A stretch of 64,000 nucleotides of DNA from Hyphomicrobium zavarzinii ATCC 27496 (GCF_000383415.1 NZ_KB911258.1:516267-580266), one strand, 5' to 3'. Shown: positions 17,181 through 25,612, counted from the stretch's first letter. Notes: generated from the sequence alone by a model not told the origin. Program-made: numbers and translations.

Positions 17181-18653
17181 ATGTTCAGCGCCAAGACGAG
17201 CGAGCTGCAATCCAAGCTTGATGCGCTCGACAGATCCCAGGCCGTCATCGAGTTCAATCTCGACGGCACCATCATCACCGCCAATCAGAATTTCCTCGCA
17301 GCCGTCGGCTACTCGCTACCCGAGGTTCAGGGACGGCATCACGGCCTCTTCGTCTCGCCAGCAGAGCGCTCGAGTGCCGCCTACGCGAATTTCTGGGCCG
17401 CCCTGAACCGCGGCGAGTTCCAGTCCGGCGAATACCTGCGGCTTGGAAAGGGCGGCAAGGAGATCTGGATACAGGCGACTTACAACCCGCTGCTCGATGC
17501 ATCCGGCAAGCCGTACAAGGTGGTCAAGTTCTGCAGCGACATCACGGCCAGGAAACTTCAGGCCGCCGACTACGAGGGCCAGATCGCGGCCATCGGCAAA
17601 TCCAACGCCGTCATTCACTTTCATCTCGACGGCACCATCATCACCGCCAATCCGAACTTCCTCGATGCGACGGGGTACACGCTCGACGAGATCACCGGCC
17701 GCCACCACCGCATGTTTGTGCCCGAGGCGGACCGCACCAGCGCGGCCTACGCCGCCTTCTGGGAGAAGCTGAAGCGCGGCGAGTTCCAGGCGGGAGAATT
17801 CAAACGCGTGCGCAAGGGCGGCAAGGAGCTGTGGCTCCAGGCGACCTACAACCCGATCTTCGACGCGGCCGGCCGCCCGTTCAAGGTGGTGAAGTTCTGC
17901 ACCGACATCACCGCGCAGGTGCGCATGAAGGCGGCGCTGAAACAGACCATCGATATCGATCTTGGCAAGGTCACGCAGGCCATCGCCGACAGCACCGGCC
18001 AGATCTCGAGCGCGGCCATGTCGTCGGCCGCGACGGCCACCAACGTCCAGGCCGTGGCATCGGCGGCCGAGGAGCTGGTGACGTCGGTGCGCGAGATAGG
18101 CCGGCGCGTCGACGAGGCCTCGCAGATCACCAATCAGGCGGTCACCATCGGCAAGCGCACCAACCAGATCATGTCCGGCCTCGCGACGTCCACGGAGCGC
18201 ATCGGCCAGGTTGTGAGCCTCATCAACACCATTGCCTCGCAAACCAATCTTCTGGCGCTCAACGCCACCATCGAGGCCGCGCGCGCGGGCGAGGCAGGCA
18301 AGGGGTTCGCCGTCGTTGCCTCCGAGGTGAAGACGCTCGCGAGTCAGACGGCCAAGGCCACGGCCGAGATCGCCGCGCAGATCGGAACTGTGCAGGCAGG
18401 AACAAGCGATGCGGTGACGGCCATTCAGGAGATCACGGGCGTTATCAATTCCATCAACGACATCTCCAACGGCATCGCCGCCGCGATCGAGGAACAGGGC
18501 GCCGTGACTCAGGAGATCTCCGCGAACATGCTGACGGCGTCCAACGGCGTGCAGGCGATTACCGACAACATGACCCGGATCGCAGGTGCCACCGAGGCCG
18601 CAAGCGCCTCCGCACGCACGGTGATGGAAGCCTCGAAAGCCCTGGTCGCCTGA
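17181..18653 (+). CDS. Soluble methyl-accepting chemotaxis protein with two PAS domains
   Basis: 490 residues and no membrane segment, so a cytoplasmic receptor. Two tandem, highly similar PAS domains (about 20-130 and 143-255) repeat the motifs [15 protein letters not shown] / [15 protein letters not shown] and [10 protein letters not shown] / [10 protein letters not shown]. They presumably sense a redox, gas or small-ligand signal through an unknown cofactor. The C-terminal signalling domain has the hairpin tip motif [19 protein letters not shown] and [13 protein letters not shown], which contact CheA/CheW. ATG 17181 follows AAGGAATG. No che genes lie nearby. Confidence 0.92.
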   Translation: MFSAKTSELQSKLDALDRSQAVIEFNLDGTIITANQNFLAAVGYSLPEVQGRHHGLFVSPAERSSAAYANFWAALNRGEFQSGEYLRLGKGGKEIWIQATYNPLLDASGKPYKVVKFCSDITARKLQAADYEGQIAAIGKSNAVIHFHLDGTIITANPNFLDATGYTLDEITGRHHRMFVPEADRTSAAYAAFWEKLKRGEFQAGEFKRVRKGGKELWLQATYNPIFDAAGRPFKVVKFCTDITAQVRMKAALKQTIDIDLGKVTQAIADSTGQISSAAMSSAATATNVQAVASAAEELVTSVREIGRRVDEASQITNQAVTIGKRTNQIMSGLATSTERIGQVVSLINTIASQTNLLALNATIEAARAGEAGKGFAVVASEVKTLASQTAKATAEIAAQIGTVQAGTSDAVTAIQEITGVINSINDISNGIAAAIEEQGAVTQEISANMLTASNGVQAITDNMTRIAGATEAASASARTVMEASKALVA

Positions 18654-18732
18654 CGAGGCGGTCCGCATCGACGAAGAGGAATGGCAAGCGCCAGCCTGCG
18701 CTGCGCTGTTCCTGTAGAGCCGCGCTCAGGGC

Positions 18733-19014
18733 TCAATGATGAGCGAGCCCCGAGATCGCATCGAGCACGATGCGGCGGAGCTGATCGGCAGGATAGCCAT
18801 GAAGCGCATCGCCATAGGCAAGGCGCAGCCAGTGGCGCATGTCCCGCAGACGGCAGATCGCCGAGGGATTGCGAATGGAACGTTCGAGCGCGTCGCACTC
18901 GGCGAGCACGACCCTGAGCGCGTGCGGGTTTTTTCCGATTGGCGTCGCCGCCACCCGGTCGAACAGGGCTTCGCAGCGCAGCGTGGTGTCGTCAGTCGGG
19001 CGCGTGTCGAGCAT
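18733..19014 (-). CDS. Small hypothetical protein
   Basis: A 93-residue soluble protein of unknown function, rich in Leu and Arg and probably helical (RDMRHWLRLAYGDALHG, ADQLRRIVLDAIS). ATG 19014 is preceded by GGAGG four bases upstream, which decides this start against a much longer in-frame reading that would run through the tRNA-flanking repeats. It is convergent with the chemoreceptor gene and downstream of the tRNA gene on the same strand. Confidence 0.6.
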   Translation of the reverse strand: MLDTRPTDDTTLRCEALFDRVAATPIGKNPHALRVVLAECDALERSIRNPSAICRLRDMRHWLRLAYGDALHGYPADQLRRIVLDAISGLAHH

Positions 19015-19134
19015 GAGAGCCTCCGCCGGAAAGGACCACGGAGACAAGGTTAACCCGATTTCACAGCCCAACGGGCCATCCTTCTGCGCACGATCCACAG
19101 ACATCGAACGAAAACCGGGACCGGCAGCGCAAAT

Positions 19135-19324
19135 TTGGTGTGGCGGCTGCGCGCAAGCAAAAGTGGTGGAGGTGAGAGGAGGATCCTCGATCCGGAACCA
19201 TCGCGCGCAGGTTGGTGTGGCGGCTGCGCGCAAGCAAAAGTGGTGGAGGTGAGAGGAGGATCCTCGATCCGGAACCATCGCGCGCAGGGTTGGTGTGGCG
19301 GCTGCGCGCAAGCAAAAGTGGTGG
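19135..19324. repeat. Tandem repeat of the tRNA-Ile2 3' flank (77-78 bp period)
   Basis: Two nearly perfect copies start at 19135 and 19212 (77 and 78 bases; the second has one extra G), and a third partial copy starts at 19290. The partial copy runs into the 3' end of the tRNA gene: its TGGTGG is the complement of the tRNA CCACCA end. Each copy contains the palindrome GAGGATCCTC. The sequence is not coding. Confidence 0.85.
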
Positions 19325-19394
19325 GCCCGCCAGGACTCGAACCTGGAACCAGGCGGTTATGAGCCGCCAGCTCTAACCATTGAGCTACGGGCCC
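19319..19394 (-). tRNA. tRNA-Ile2 (anticodon CAT)
   Basis: A 76-base cloverleaf on the minus strand. The acceptor stem is perfect (GGGCCCG with CGGGCCC), the D-arm is TAGCTCAATGGTTAGAGC, the anticodon loop is CTCATAA and the T-arm is GGTTCGAGTCC. The CCA end is encoded. CAT anticodons serve fMet, Met or lysidine-modified Ile2. The G1-C72 pair rules out initiator tRNA, and the overall sequence resembles rhizobial Ile2 better than elongator Met. Ile2 identity is probable, not certain. Confidence 0.88.
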
Positions 19395-19588
19395 CCGTGC
19401 CGGAACGCGTCCGGGCCGGCCGGTGCAGGCCGGCAAGGAGCCGATGCCGCGAAGAGGGCCGGCTCCAGGAGGGCGGGGACCCTCTATAACAGAGTTCGCA
19501 CGCGCCGCCAGCCGTCAGGCTTGCCGCGCCCGGCCTTCATTCCTCCCCGAACATGTCCTATCGCAAAAGCTCCCAACAGGAGGACTTT

Positions 19589-20305
19589 ATGCGACTGACG
19601 ACGAAACTGGGGCCTGCAGCGGTGTTCGCCGCTGCGTCTGCCATGCTGATGTTTGCGACCCCGCTCCGCGCCGAGGACAAGATCATGGACCGTCTGATCA
19701 CCGTATCCGCAACCGGTTACGTGACGGCTGAGCCCGATCAGGTGCGCCTCTCGTCGGGTGTCACGGCCGAAGCGAACACGGCCGAGGCCGCGCTCTCCGC
19801 CAACACCGAGAAGATGAAGGCGGTCGTTGCGGGCCTCAAGGAGAGCGGCATCGACGCCAAGGATATTCAGACGAGCAACTTCAGCGTCAATCCGCGCTAC
19901 ACCTCGCCGCGCGACGGCGCACCGCCCGTCATCGACGGCTACGTGGTCTCCAATCAGGTCGAGATCCTGATCCGCGATCCGAAGTCGCTCGGCGCGCTTC
20001 TCGACAAGCTCGTGAGCCTCGGCGCAAACCAGATCAACGGCCTCAACTTCGTCGTGAGCAAGGAAGAGACGCTGAAGGACGACGCGCGAAAGGAAGCCGT
20101 GGCGAACGCCCGTAGGCGCGCCGAGCTTCTGGCCAAGGCCGCCGGTGCCGACGTTGGCGAGGTCGTCTCGATCGCCGAGGAGGTCGGCTACGGCGGACCG
20201 CGCCCGATGGGGGTGGCACGCGCCGCCAAGATGGACGCAGCGCCGATCGAAAGCGGCAGCGAGACGCTCGAAGCGCGTGTCACTGTCACCTGGAAGCTGA
20301 AGTAA
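19589..20305 (+). CDS. SIMPL-domain periplasmic protein (DUF541)
   Basis: 238 residues with a signal peptide (FAAASAMLMFATPLRAED) and a SIMPL/DUF541 domain. Typical motifs are ITVSATGYVTAEPDQ near the start, TSNFSVNPRY and VSNQVEILIRD in the middle, and DDARKEAVANARRRAELLAKAAG followed by ITVTWKLK-like ends. E. coli YggE, of this family, affects oxidative stress; the molecular role is unknown. ATG 19589 follows CAGGAGGAC and is decisive. It is divergent from the tRNA gene and convergent with the nitrilase gene. Confidence 0.88.
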   Translation: MRLTTKLGPAAVFAAASAMLMFATPLRAEDKIMDRLITVSATGYVTAEPDQVRLSSGVTAEANTAEAALSANTEKMKAVVAGLKESGIDAKDIQTSNFSVNPRYTSPRDGAPPVIDGYVVSNQVEILIRDPKSLGALLDKLVSLGANQINGLNFVVSKEETLKDDARKEAVANARRRAELLAKAAGADVGEVVSIAEEVGYGGPRPMGVARAAKMDAAPIESGSETLEARVTVTWKLK

Positions 20306-20320
20306 GAACAAAGAGAACGC

Positions 20321-20345
20321 GGTGCCGCCGGTTTCCGGCGGCGCC
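20321..20345. terminator. GC-rich hairpin between convergent genes
   Basis: GGTGCCGCCGG (20321-20331) pairs with CCGGCGGCGCC (20335-20345) over a 3-base loop, with one G-T pair. There is no T tract, so termination is likely but not typical. Confidence 0.5.
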
Positions 20346-20368
20346 GCACACCACGTCTGCTGCGCGCT

Positions 20369-21274
20369 CTAGGCGAGCGTCACCGTCTCGACCGTGTGCT
20401 TCAGCGGCTCAGCGCCGGGCTGCGATGGCCAGTCGCCAAAGTTGCGCATCTCGCCGCTCGTGCGCAGCCGCCTCAGCGCCGCGAGATCGACCGCAGCCGA
20501 GACCCACATCGACTCGTTGAGCGTCCCCTGGGCCAGGATGCCGTCGTCGCTCACACCGTTCTCGGGCGGCACGTAGATGCCGGCAGCACCCACGTTGTGA
20601 TCCACGGCCGGAGACCACACGGCATCTCCCACAGTCGGGCTCTGCACGGTGACGATGGTGTTCTCGAGCGCGCGCGCCTTGGAGCCGGTGCGCACGCGAT
20701 GATAGCCCGATATGCGCTCGGTGCAGGAGGGAACCAGGATCGCATCCGTGCCGGCCTCCACGGCCGCGCGGGCAAGCAGGGGAAACTCGCTGTCGTAGCA
20801 GATCAGCACCGCGATCTTGCCGAGCCGCGTCTCGAACACGCGCAGCGGTCCGCCCGCCGTCACGCCCCAGTCGTGCTCGAACGGCGTCATGATCAGCTTT
20901 TCCTGCACGCCCACGGACCCCGCGGGAGTGACGAGCTGGGCTGCGTTGACGAAGCGGTGCCCGTCCTTGGCGGGACCAGAGCCCACGAGGATGTGAACGT
21001 TGTGCTTCTTCGCGAGCGCAGCGTGAAGCGCGACGCGCGCCGGCGCCAGCTCCGCCACCCGTTCGAGCGTCGTGGTGAGATCGTTGTAGACCTCGGGGCC
21101 AAAGCAGGCGGCTTGCTCGATCGCAGCGTATTCCGGAAAGACGAGAAGCTCGGCGCCCGTTGCCGCGCCCGCGTGCACCCACGTCGCGATCTTGTCTTCC
21201 CACTCGCCAAGCGAGCCGGGCTGGCCGATCGGATACTGGGCAGCGGCGATCTTGAGAGTTTGCGGAGCGGCCAT
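20369..21274 (-). CDS. Carbon-nitrogen hydrolase (nitrilase superfamily)
   Basis: 301 residues with the Glu-Lys-Cys catalytic triad of the nitrilase superfamily: E48 (VFPEYA), K126 (VQEKLIM) and C159 (VLICYDSEFP). Members hydrolyse amides or nitriles; the substrate here is unknown. Its ATG overlaps the stop codon of the GNAT gene upstream (TGATG), so the two are translationally coupled. In other bacteria a GNAT domain and this hydrolase occur fused in a single protein, which supports a joint function. Confidence 0.88.
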   Translation of the reverse strand: MAAPQTLKIAAAQYPIGQPGSLGEWEDKIATWVHAGAATGAELLVFPEYAAIEQAACFGPEVYNDLTTTLERVAELAPARVALHAALAKKHNVHILVGSGPAKDGHRFVNAAQLVTPAGSVGVQEKLIMTPFEHDWGVTAGGPLRVFETRLGKIAVLICYDSEFPLLARAAVEAGTDAILVPSCTERISGYHRVRTGSKARALENTIVTVQSPTVGDAVWSPAVDHNVGAAGIYVPPENGVSDDGILAQGTLNESMWVSAAVDLAALRRLRTSGEMRNFGDWPSQPGAEPLKHTVETVTLA

Positions 21275-21864
21275 CAGAGCTTTTTCATCCAGAACTGCAT
21301 CACGTGCGTGGTTTCTTCGGCCTGATCCACGTCTTTCCAGTCGTAGGTGGCGGTGAGGCCGGGAACCGGAGCATAGCCGCGCTTGCCCCAGAACACATCG
21401 AGCGGGATGTAGTCCTTGGGCTTCAGGGGATGGTCGTCAGGGCGCACCACGCGGCAGAAGGTCGAGTGGGTGAAGCCGCCCAGGGCGTAGGCCTGCGCCT
21501 CGCGAAGCTCGAAGAACTTGTGCCCGAGCCCATGCCCGCGATGGCTTGTGAGCAGAACGCTCTCGCCACAATAGAAGATCTTGGAGAGATCGTAGCCCGC
21601 TTTCCGGAACGGCTCGCCGAACTCGTCCGCGTGCTCGATCATCGGCGCCCCCGTGGAGGCGCCGACCACGAGATCGCCGTCGCGCGCGACCACGCAAACG
21701 GCGCCCTTCGCCTTGGCGAACTTGGCGAGATACTCCTCCTCGTACTCCAGCGTGCCGTCGTAGAGGTACGGCCAGTCGCGGAACACGGTGATGCGAAGCC
21801 GGGCAAGATCGGGAAGAACCGTCTTGATGTCGTCTCCGGTGAGCGCGCGAACGTCGATGCTCAT
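21274..21864 (-). CDS. GNAT-family N-acetyltransferase
   Basis: 196 residues. It opens with a short MSIDVRALTGDDIKTVLPDLARLRI strand-helix, and the acetyl-CoA binding segment is LLTSHRGHGLGHKFFELREAQA, in which R/G-x-G-x-G-type residues are visible. A family-specific C-terminal FWGKRGYAPVPGL precedes the end. It is the first gene of a two-gene unit with the nitrilase-type hydrolase, overlapping by one base. The acceptor substrate is unknown. Confidence 0.85.
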   Translation of the reverse strand: MSIDVRALTGDDIKTVLPDLARLRITVFRDWPYLYDGTLEYEEEYLAKFAKAKGAVCVVARDGDLVVGASTGAPMIEHADEFGEPFRKAGYDLSKIFYCGESVLLTSHRGHGLGHKFFELREAQAYALGGFTHSTFCRVVRPDDHPLKPKDYIPLDVFWGKRGYAPVPGLTATYDWKDVDQAEETTHVMQFWMKKL

Positions 21865-21914
21865 CTCGTCTCCTTCTCGAAGGGGAGGCGGGCCAGACCA
21901 ATTAGGCTGAACTA

Positions 21915-22340
21915 TCAGGCGACCTGAGCGATCCAGTCGGTGAGGTTGTAGTAGGTGGTGACGCGCGAGATCTTGCCGTCGCGGATCGCGAAGAAGGTGC
22001 CGGCCGGCAGAACGTAGGTCTGGCCCTTGGCAGGCGGCAGCTCGCTGTCGGTGTTGATGTAGGTGCCGTTCACGTTGAACTCGGCGGCAGCCCGCGTGCC
22101 ATCCTTCGAGACGAGCACCACGATCTCGGTCAGGAGCTCCTTGTAGTGATGCGTCATGCGCGCGTTGAACGCGCGGAACTTGTCCTTGCCGACGCGGCGC
22201 TCACCTTGGTTCACGTCGTGGATCACGTCGTCGGTGAGGTGGGCGAGCATGCCCTCGCTGTCGCCCGAGTTGAAGGCGTCGTAATAGCTGCGGATCAGCT
22301 TGGCCGTCTCGATGCGGGTCTTGCTTTCGGCGTCGCTCAT
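21915..22340 (-). CDS. Ketosteroid isomerase-related / SnoaL-like protein
   Basis: A 141-residue NTF2-fold protein: an N-terminal helix AKLIRSYYDAFNSGDSEGMLAHLTDDVIHDVNQGER, then the beta-sheet motifs AAAEFNVNGTYI and YVLPAGTFFAIRDGKISRVTTYYNLTDW. This is the common family related to ketosteroid isomerase, whose members range from isomerases to binding proteins; no substrate can be named. ATG 22340 has GGGAGG five bases upstream; a much longer in-frame reading to 22640 is unsupported. Confidence 0.85.
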   Translation of the reverse strand: MSDAESKTRIETAKLIRSYYDAFNSGDSEGMLAHLTDDVIHDVNQGERRVGKDKFRAFNARMTHHYKELLTEIVVLVSKDGTRAAAEFNVNGTYINTDSELPPAKGQTYVLPAGTFFAIRDGKISRVTTYYNLTDWIAQVA

Positions 22341-22469
22341 GGGAGCCTCCCTTGAATTGAGATTGGAGGCCTCCTTAGCAGGTTGCGGCCTGCTACTCAA
22401 AGGGGCGGCGGAGAATCGCTGCGCGACAAAGAGCATCGCGCGGCAACCGTCCGCCGCCCCTGGATTGTC

Positions 22470-22495
22470 GGCCGATTCGTTAACGCTGATCGGCC
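22470..22495. terminator. Hairpin downstream of the H1-like gene
   Basis: GGCCGAT (22470-22476) pairs with ATCGGCC (22489-22495) around a 12-base loop, a few bases beyond the stop of the minus-strand gene at 22501. It lacks a T tract. Confidence 0.4.
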
Positions 22496-22500
22496 CCGTG

Positions 22501-22794
22501 CTACCGCTTCTTGGCGGCCGTCTTGCGGGCGGGCGCCTTCTTGACGACGCGCTTAACGACCTTCTTGGCCGGCGCTTTCTTGGCGGCAGACTTCTTGGCA
22601 GCAGTCGGCTTCGCGGCGGCCTTGACCTTCTTACGGACACCCTTGAACGGCTTCTTGTCCGCTTTGACGTCGAGGAACTTGCCGGTCTTGTCGTCCCGCT
22701 TCGTCCAGGTGCCGGTCAACTTGTTCTTGATCTGCGAGCGCTTCTTCACCGCGCCCACGCGGCGATCGTCGCCCGCTTCCTTGTTCTTCGCCAT
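22501..22794 (-). CDS. Histone H1-like Lys/Ala-rich protein
   Basis: 97 residues, very basic. A conserved-looking N-terminal half (KKRSQIKNKLTGTWTKRDD, then GKFLDVKADKKPFKGVRK) is followed by a C-terminal tail of KKxA/AAKK/PAKK repeats like that of histone H1 and of bacterial H1-like proteins. The tail would bind DNA or RNA non-specifically. ATG 22794 follows AGGAG at good spacing. It is a single gene between the SnoaL-like and YjbQ genes on the same strand. Whether it acts in nucleoid compaction or otherwise is inference. Confidence 0.8.
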   Translation of the reverse strand: MAKNKEAGDDRRVGAVKKRSQIKNKLTGTWTKRDDKTGKFLDVKADKKPFKGVRKKVKAAAKPTAAKKSAAKKAPAKKVVKRVVKKAPARKTAAKKR

Positions 22795-22847
22795 GTGATG
22801 ATCTCCTGTCGAAATGCGAATGCGATTGTCAGACTTGTGAGTGTGGG

Positions 22848-23267
22848 TTACGCGCCCAACACATGCAACACGATCTTTCGCTGATGCGGCTGTCGGCGAT
22901 GCTCGAAGAGATAAAGTCCCTGCCAGGTGCCGAGCACGAGATTGCCGTTATGAATCGGAATCGTGAGTGACGTCTGCGTCAGCGCGCTTTTGACGTGCGC
23001 GGGCATGTCGTCGGGTCCCTCCATCGTGTGCACGAACAGCGGATCGCCGTCCGGCACCAGCCTGCGGAAGAACGCGACGAGGTCACGCTGAACGTCAGGG
23101 TCCGCATTTTCCTGGATGACGAGAGATGCCGACGTGTGGCGGCAAAACGCGGTGAGCTGCCCGATGCCGATGCCGCTTTCTCGCGTGAACGCGTGTGCGG
23201 TCGCGCTGATCTCGTACAGACCCTGACCGGATGTCGCGACCGTGATTTCCTTTTGCGCTTGGCGCAT
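22848..23267 (-). CDS. YjbQ/UPF0047 family protein
   Basis: 139 residues with all hallmark motifs of the UPF0047 family: CRHTSASLVIQEN, GPDDMPAHVKSALT, LTIPIHNGNLVLGTWQG and LYLFEHRRQPHQRK. E. coli YjbQ has weak thiamine-phosphate synthase activity, and the histidines suggest metal binding; the physiological role is unclear. It starts 49 bases from the divergent Gre-like gene, so the two share a promoter region. Confidence 0.9.
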   Translation of the reverse strand: MRQAQKEITVATSGQGLYEISATAHAFTRESGIGIGQLTAFCRHTSASLVIQENADPDVQRDLVAFFRRLVPDGDPLFVHTMEGPDDMPAHVKSALTQTSLTIPIHNGNLVLGTWQGLYLFEHRRQPHQRKIVLHVLGA

Positions 23268-23316
23268 CCGCGCGTGTTCCTCGTGATTTTTCCCTTGTCG
23301 TGCTTATATTAGCCCC

Positions 23317-23784
23317 ATGAGCAGAGCATTCGTCAAAGAACCGGATGGCCTCGATGCGTTCGAGGAGCTTCCCGAGCGTCTGGTGTCCGAGAACCCCAAC
23401 CTCGTCACCGAGCAAGGCCTCGCGCAGATCGAGAGCGAGGTCGCACGCCTGTCGCGCGCTTATGCGGAAGCGCAGAGCGCGGGTGATCGCGCCGCCCTCA
23501 ACGCCGCCGCGCGCGATCTGCGGTATTGGTCCGCGCGCCGCGCCTCCGCCGAGTTGGTGCCCGCGCAATCCGACACCAGCGAGGTGCGCTTCGGCGCTCG
23601 CGTGACGATCGAGCGCGCCGACGGCCGGCGCCAGACCTATCGCATCGTCGGAGAGGACGAGGCGGATCCCGGCAAAGGCACGCTCTCCTATGTGTCGCCG
23701 CTCGCGCGCGCGCTCCTCGGCAAGTCCGTGGGCGACACGGCCACCGCTGGAGCGGGCGAGGTCGAGATCATCGCCATCGCCTAG
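23317..23784 (+). CDS. GreA/GreB-family transcription factor with atypical coiled-coil tip
   Basis: 155 residues. The C-terminal FKBP-like domain is standard Gre (EVRFGARVTIERADG, YRIVGEDEADPGKGTLSYVSPLARALLGKSVGD, AGEVEIIAIA). The N-terminal coiled coil starts ENPNLVTEQGLAQIESEV. At the tip, where GreA carries the acidic GDLSENAEY motif, this protein has AGDRAALNAAARDL, with only one acid in the expected place. It may bind RNA polymerase without transcript cleavage. A canonical greA is present at 43930. It is divergent from yjbQ. Confidence 0.8.
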   Translation: MSRAFVKEPDGLDAFEELPERLVSENPNLVTEQGLAQIESEVARLSRAYAEAQSAGDRAALNAAARDLRYWSARRASAELVPAQSDTSEVRFGARVTIERADGRRQTYRIVGEDEADPGKGTLSYVSPLARALLGKSVGDTATAGAGEVEIIAIA

Positions 23785-23953
23785 CGCGCTCCGCATCAAA
23801 AGCGCCACCCCGGAAAAGGCGTGGTTAAGAAGGCCGGCAGCCGAAGTTGGTCCTGTTCCTTAGGAAACAGCATCAACGAGCGAGGCGGCCTATCACGCTT
23901 TTGCTCGGTGCCGTCGGGGCCCGGCAATCACTCAGTATCCAGGAGATTTCAGA

Positions 23954-24259
23954 ATGAGCACCGTCCTCCGCGCAGGCATCGCCGCGCTTGCAGTTTCTTG
24001 TTTGGCAGTCACGGCCGCCACCGCCGCGGTCGCAGGCCACCGCGCGGACCGGGAGAGCGGCGAGGCAGAGGTGATGGGCGTCGGCCCTGCGGCACGCGAT
24101 GCCGCCATCTCGGCCGCCATCGCCGACTGGAAGCGTGAGGTGCGCGAAGAGACCGGCCACACCCCGCGCTGGCGCACCGCAACCGAGAAGAAGATCGAGT
24201 GCGAAATCGAGCGCGGCCGCAAGACCGAATGCGAGGTCAAGGCTCGTCCCAACTTCTGA
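23954..24259 (+). CDS. Small secreted hypothetical protein
   Basis: 101 residues. A signal peptide (IAALAVSCLAVTAATAAVA) precedes a charged mature part of about 75 residues with two cysteines (KKIECEIERG, KTECEVKARP) and a tryptophan-containing helix (ISAAIADWKREVREETG). The family is common in Hyphomicrobiales but uncharacterised. ATG 23954 has AGGAG at good spacing, and a strong T-tailed terminator follows, so it is monocistronic. Confidence 0.75.
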   Translation: MSTVLRAGIAALAVSCLAVTAATAAVAGHRADRESGEAEVMGVGPAARDAAISAAIADWKREVREETGHTPRWRTATEKKIECEIERGRKTECEVKARPNF

Positions 24260-24282
24260 TCGGGCATTGAATTTTCCCATCG

Positions 24283-24321
24283 GGGCCGAGGCGTGCGAGC
24301 ATGCCCCGGCCCTGATTTTTT
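24283..24321 (+). terminator. Rho-independent terminator
   Basis: GGGCCGAGGCGTGC (24283-24296) pairs imperfectly with GCATGCCCCGGCCC (24299-24312), then a run of six T ends at 24321. It follows the small secreted gene. Confidence 0.8.
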
Positions 24322-24433
24322 GGACACACGGCCTCCCCCGCGCGTGCCGCCGGGTGGCCGGAAGACTTGCCGAAGGGTCCGCGCAAGATTTAGAGTCGGC
24401 ACTTAAGGAAAGATACGCGGTCCGGGGGTGAGC

Positions 24434-24913
24434 ATGCAGGCTCTGGGACGGTCTACGATCAGGTACGGGGCGCTGTTGCTGATGGCGGCGGCGCTCGCCG
24501 CAGCGGTCGGCTTGGCACGTGCTCAAGAACAGGCGGACGCTCGCCTCGTCGAGGTGAAGCTCGGCCTCAACAGCATGAGCAAGACCGAGCGCGAGACGCT
24601 GTGGCGCCGCGTCGACGAATACGCGACCGTGGACGCCCTGCAGGAGTTCTGCGGCAAGAAGCTCAACCTTCAGGGACGCACCTGGGCGGCGGTAAGCCCC
24701 TGCGTCGAGGTTCGTTCGCTGCGCAGGGTGGCGGCCGTCTTCCGCGCCAAGAAATCCGAATATCTCAAAGGCTGGGAAACGGCCCACGGAGAGCCCGAGA
24801 AGAAGAAGGCGCTCTGCGAGAGCTGGAAGTCGAAGCTCACCGAGTATGCGCGCATCATCGACGGGCACATCTCGGAAGCCAAAACCATGTGCAGCGCGTG
24901 CCTGTTCTGCTGA
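24434..24913 (+). CDS. Secreted hypothetical protein with cysteine-rich C-terminus
   Basis: 159 residues. A signal peptide (RYGALLLMAAALAAAVGLARAQ) is followed by an alpha-helical mature region rich in Lys and Glu, with six cysteines, four of them in the last third (ALCESWKSKL, TMCSACLFC at the C-terminus). The ending CSACLFC is unusual and could hold a metal or disulfides. No family is recognised. GTG 24428 in the same frame is an alternative start. It lies between a terminator and a SYLF-domain gene on the same strand. Confidence 0.65.
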   Translation: MQALGRSTIRYGALLLMAAALAAAVGLARAQEQADARLVEVKLGLNSMSKTERETLWRRVDEYATVDALQEFCGKKLNLQGRTWAAVSPCVEVRSLRRVAAVFRAKKSEYLKGWETAHGEPEKKKALCESWKSKLTEYARIIDGHISEAKTMCSACLFC

Positions 24914-25063
24914 GGTTAGCCCGTTTCTGCCTTCCCGATGGCATGTTCCCGGCAAATCCGTGCCACATTGGCTCCACGGGATATCCGTAGCTTTTACGCA
25001 CCGGTGAGCGGCACCGGATTGATTCGCGGGCTTTGCGCCTGCCAGAACAGGAAGAGACGACCT

Positions 25064-25612
25064 ATGCCGAAGATGCTCGCCCTCAACGTCGTCCTGGCCT
25101 TAGCCCTTTTGGTCGGGGCGGCACGGGATGCCAGCGCCGCCTCCGGCTACGAGATCGATACCGATGTCGACGCCGCGCTCCACCGCTTTTATCGCACCGT
25201 CGGCGGGTCCCGGGAGCTTGTGCGCGATGCGGCCGCCGTTCTGGTGTTTCCCTCCGTCGTGAAGGCGGGAATGGGCTTCGGCGGCGAGTACGGCGAGGGC
25301 GCGTTGCGCCGCCACGGGCGCACAGAAGCCTACTACAACACGGTCTCCGCGTCCGTCGGCTTCCAGCTCGGCGTGCAAGCGCGTACCGTCATCATCCTCT
25401 TCATGACCGAGGAGGCGCTCGGCAGCTTCCGCCGCAAGCACGGCTGGAAGGTCGGCGTGGACGGCTCCGTGGCGCTCGTCACCGTGGGCGTCGGCGGGTC
25501 GGTCGACACCAATCAGATCACGAAGCCCGTCATCGGCTTCATTCTCGATCAGAAGGGTCTGATGTACAATCTTACGCTCGAGGGCTCGAAGATCTCCCGC
25601 ATCGATCGCTGA
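25064..25612 (+). CDS. SYLF-domain (Ysc84-like) lipid-binding protein
   Basis: 182 residues with a signal peptide (ALNVVLALALLVGAARDASA) and a SYLF/DUF500 domain: FYRTVGGSRELVRDAAAVLVFPSVVKAG, GFGGEYGEGALRR, YYNTVSASVGFQLGVQ and TKPVIGFILDQKGLMYNLTLEGSKISRI. In eukaryotes the domain binds phosphoinositides; exported bacterial versions probably act at the envelope. ATG 25064 follows AGGAAGAG and starts the signal peptide correctly, while longer frames to 24938 are unsupported. Confidence 0.88.
   Translation: MPKMLALNVVLALALLVGAARDASAASGYEIDTDVDAALHRFYRTVGGSRELVRDAAAVLVFPSVVKAGMGFGGEYGEGALRRHGRTEAYYNTVSASVGFQLGVQARTVIILFMTEEALGSFRRKHGWKVGVDGSVALVTVGVGGSVDTNQITKPVIGFILDQKGLMYNLTLEGSKISRIDR

Noticed and set aside
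19061-19436. Open frames running through the tandem repeats and the tRNA gene.
   Set aside because: They translate repeat and tRNA sequence; not coding.
24938-25063. Upstream extension of the SYLF gene.
   Set aside because: The added residues are not a signal peptide or known domain; the ATG at 25064 with a good site begins a normal signal sequence.
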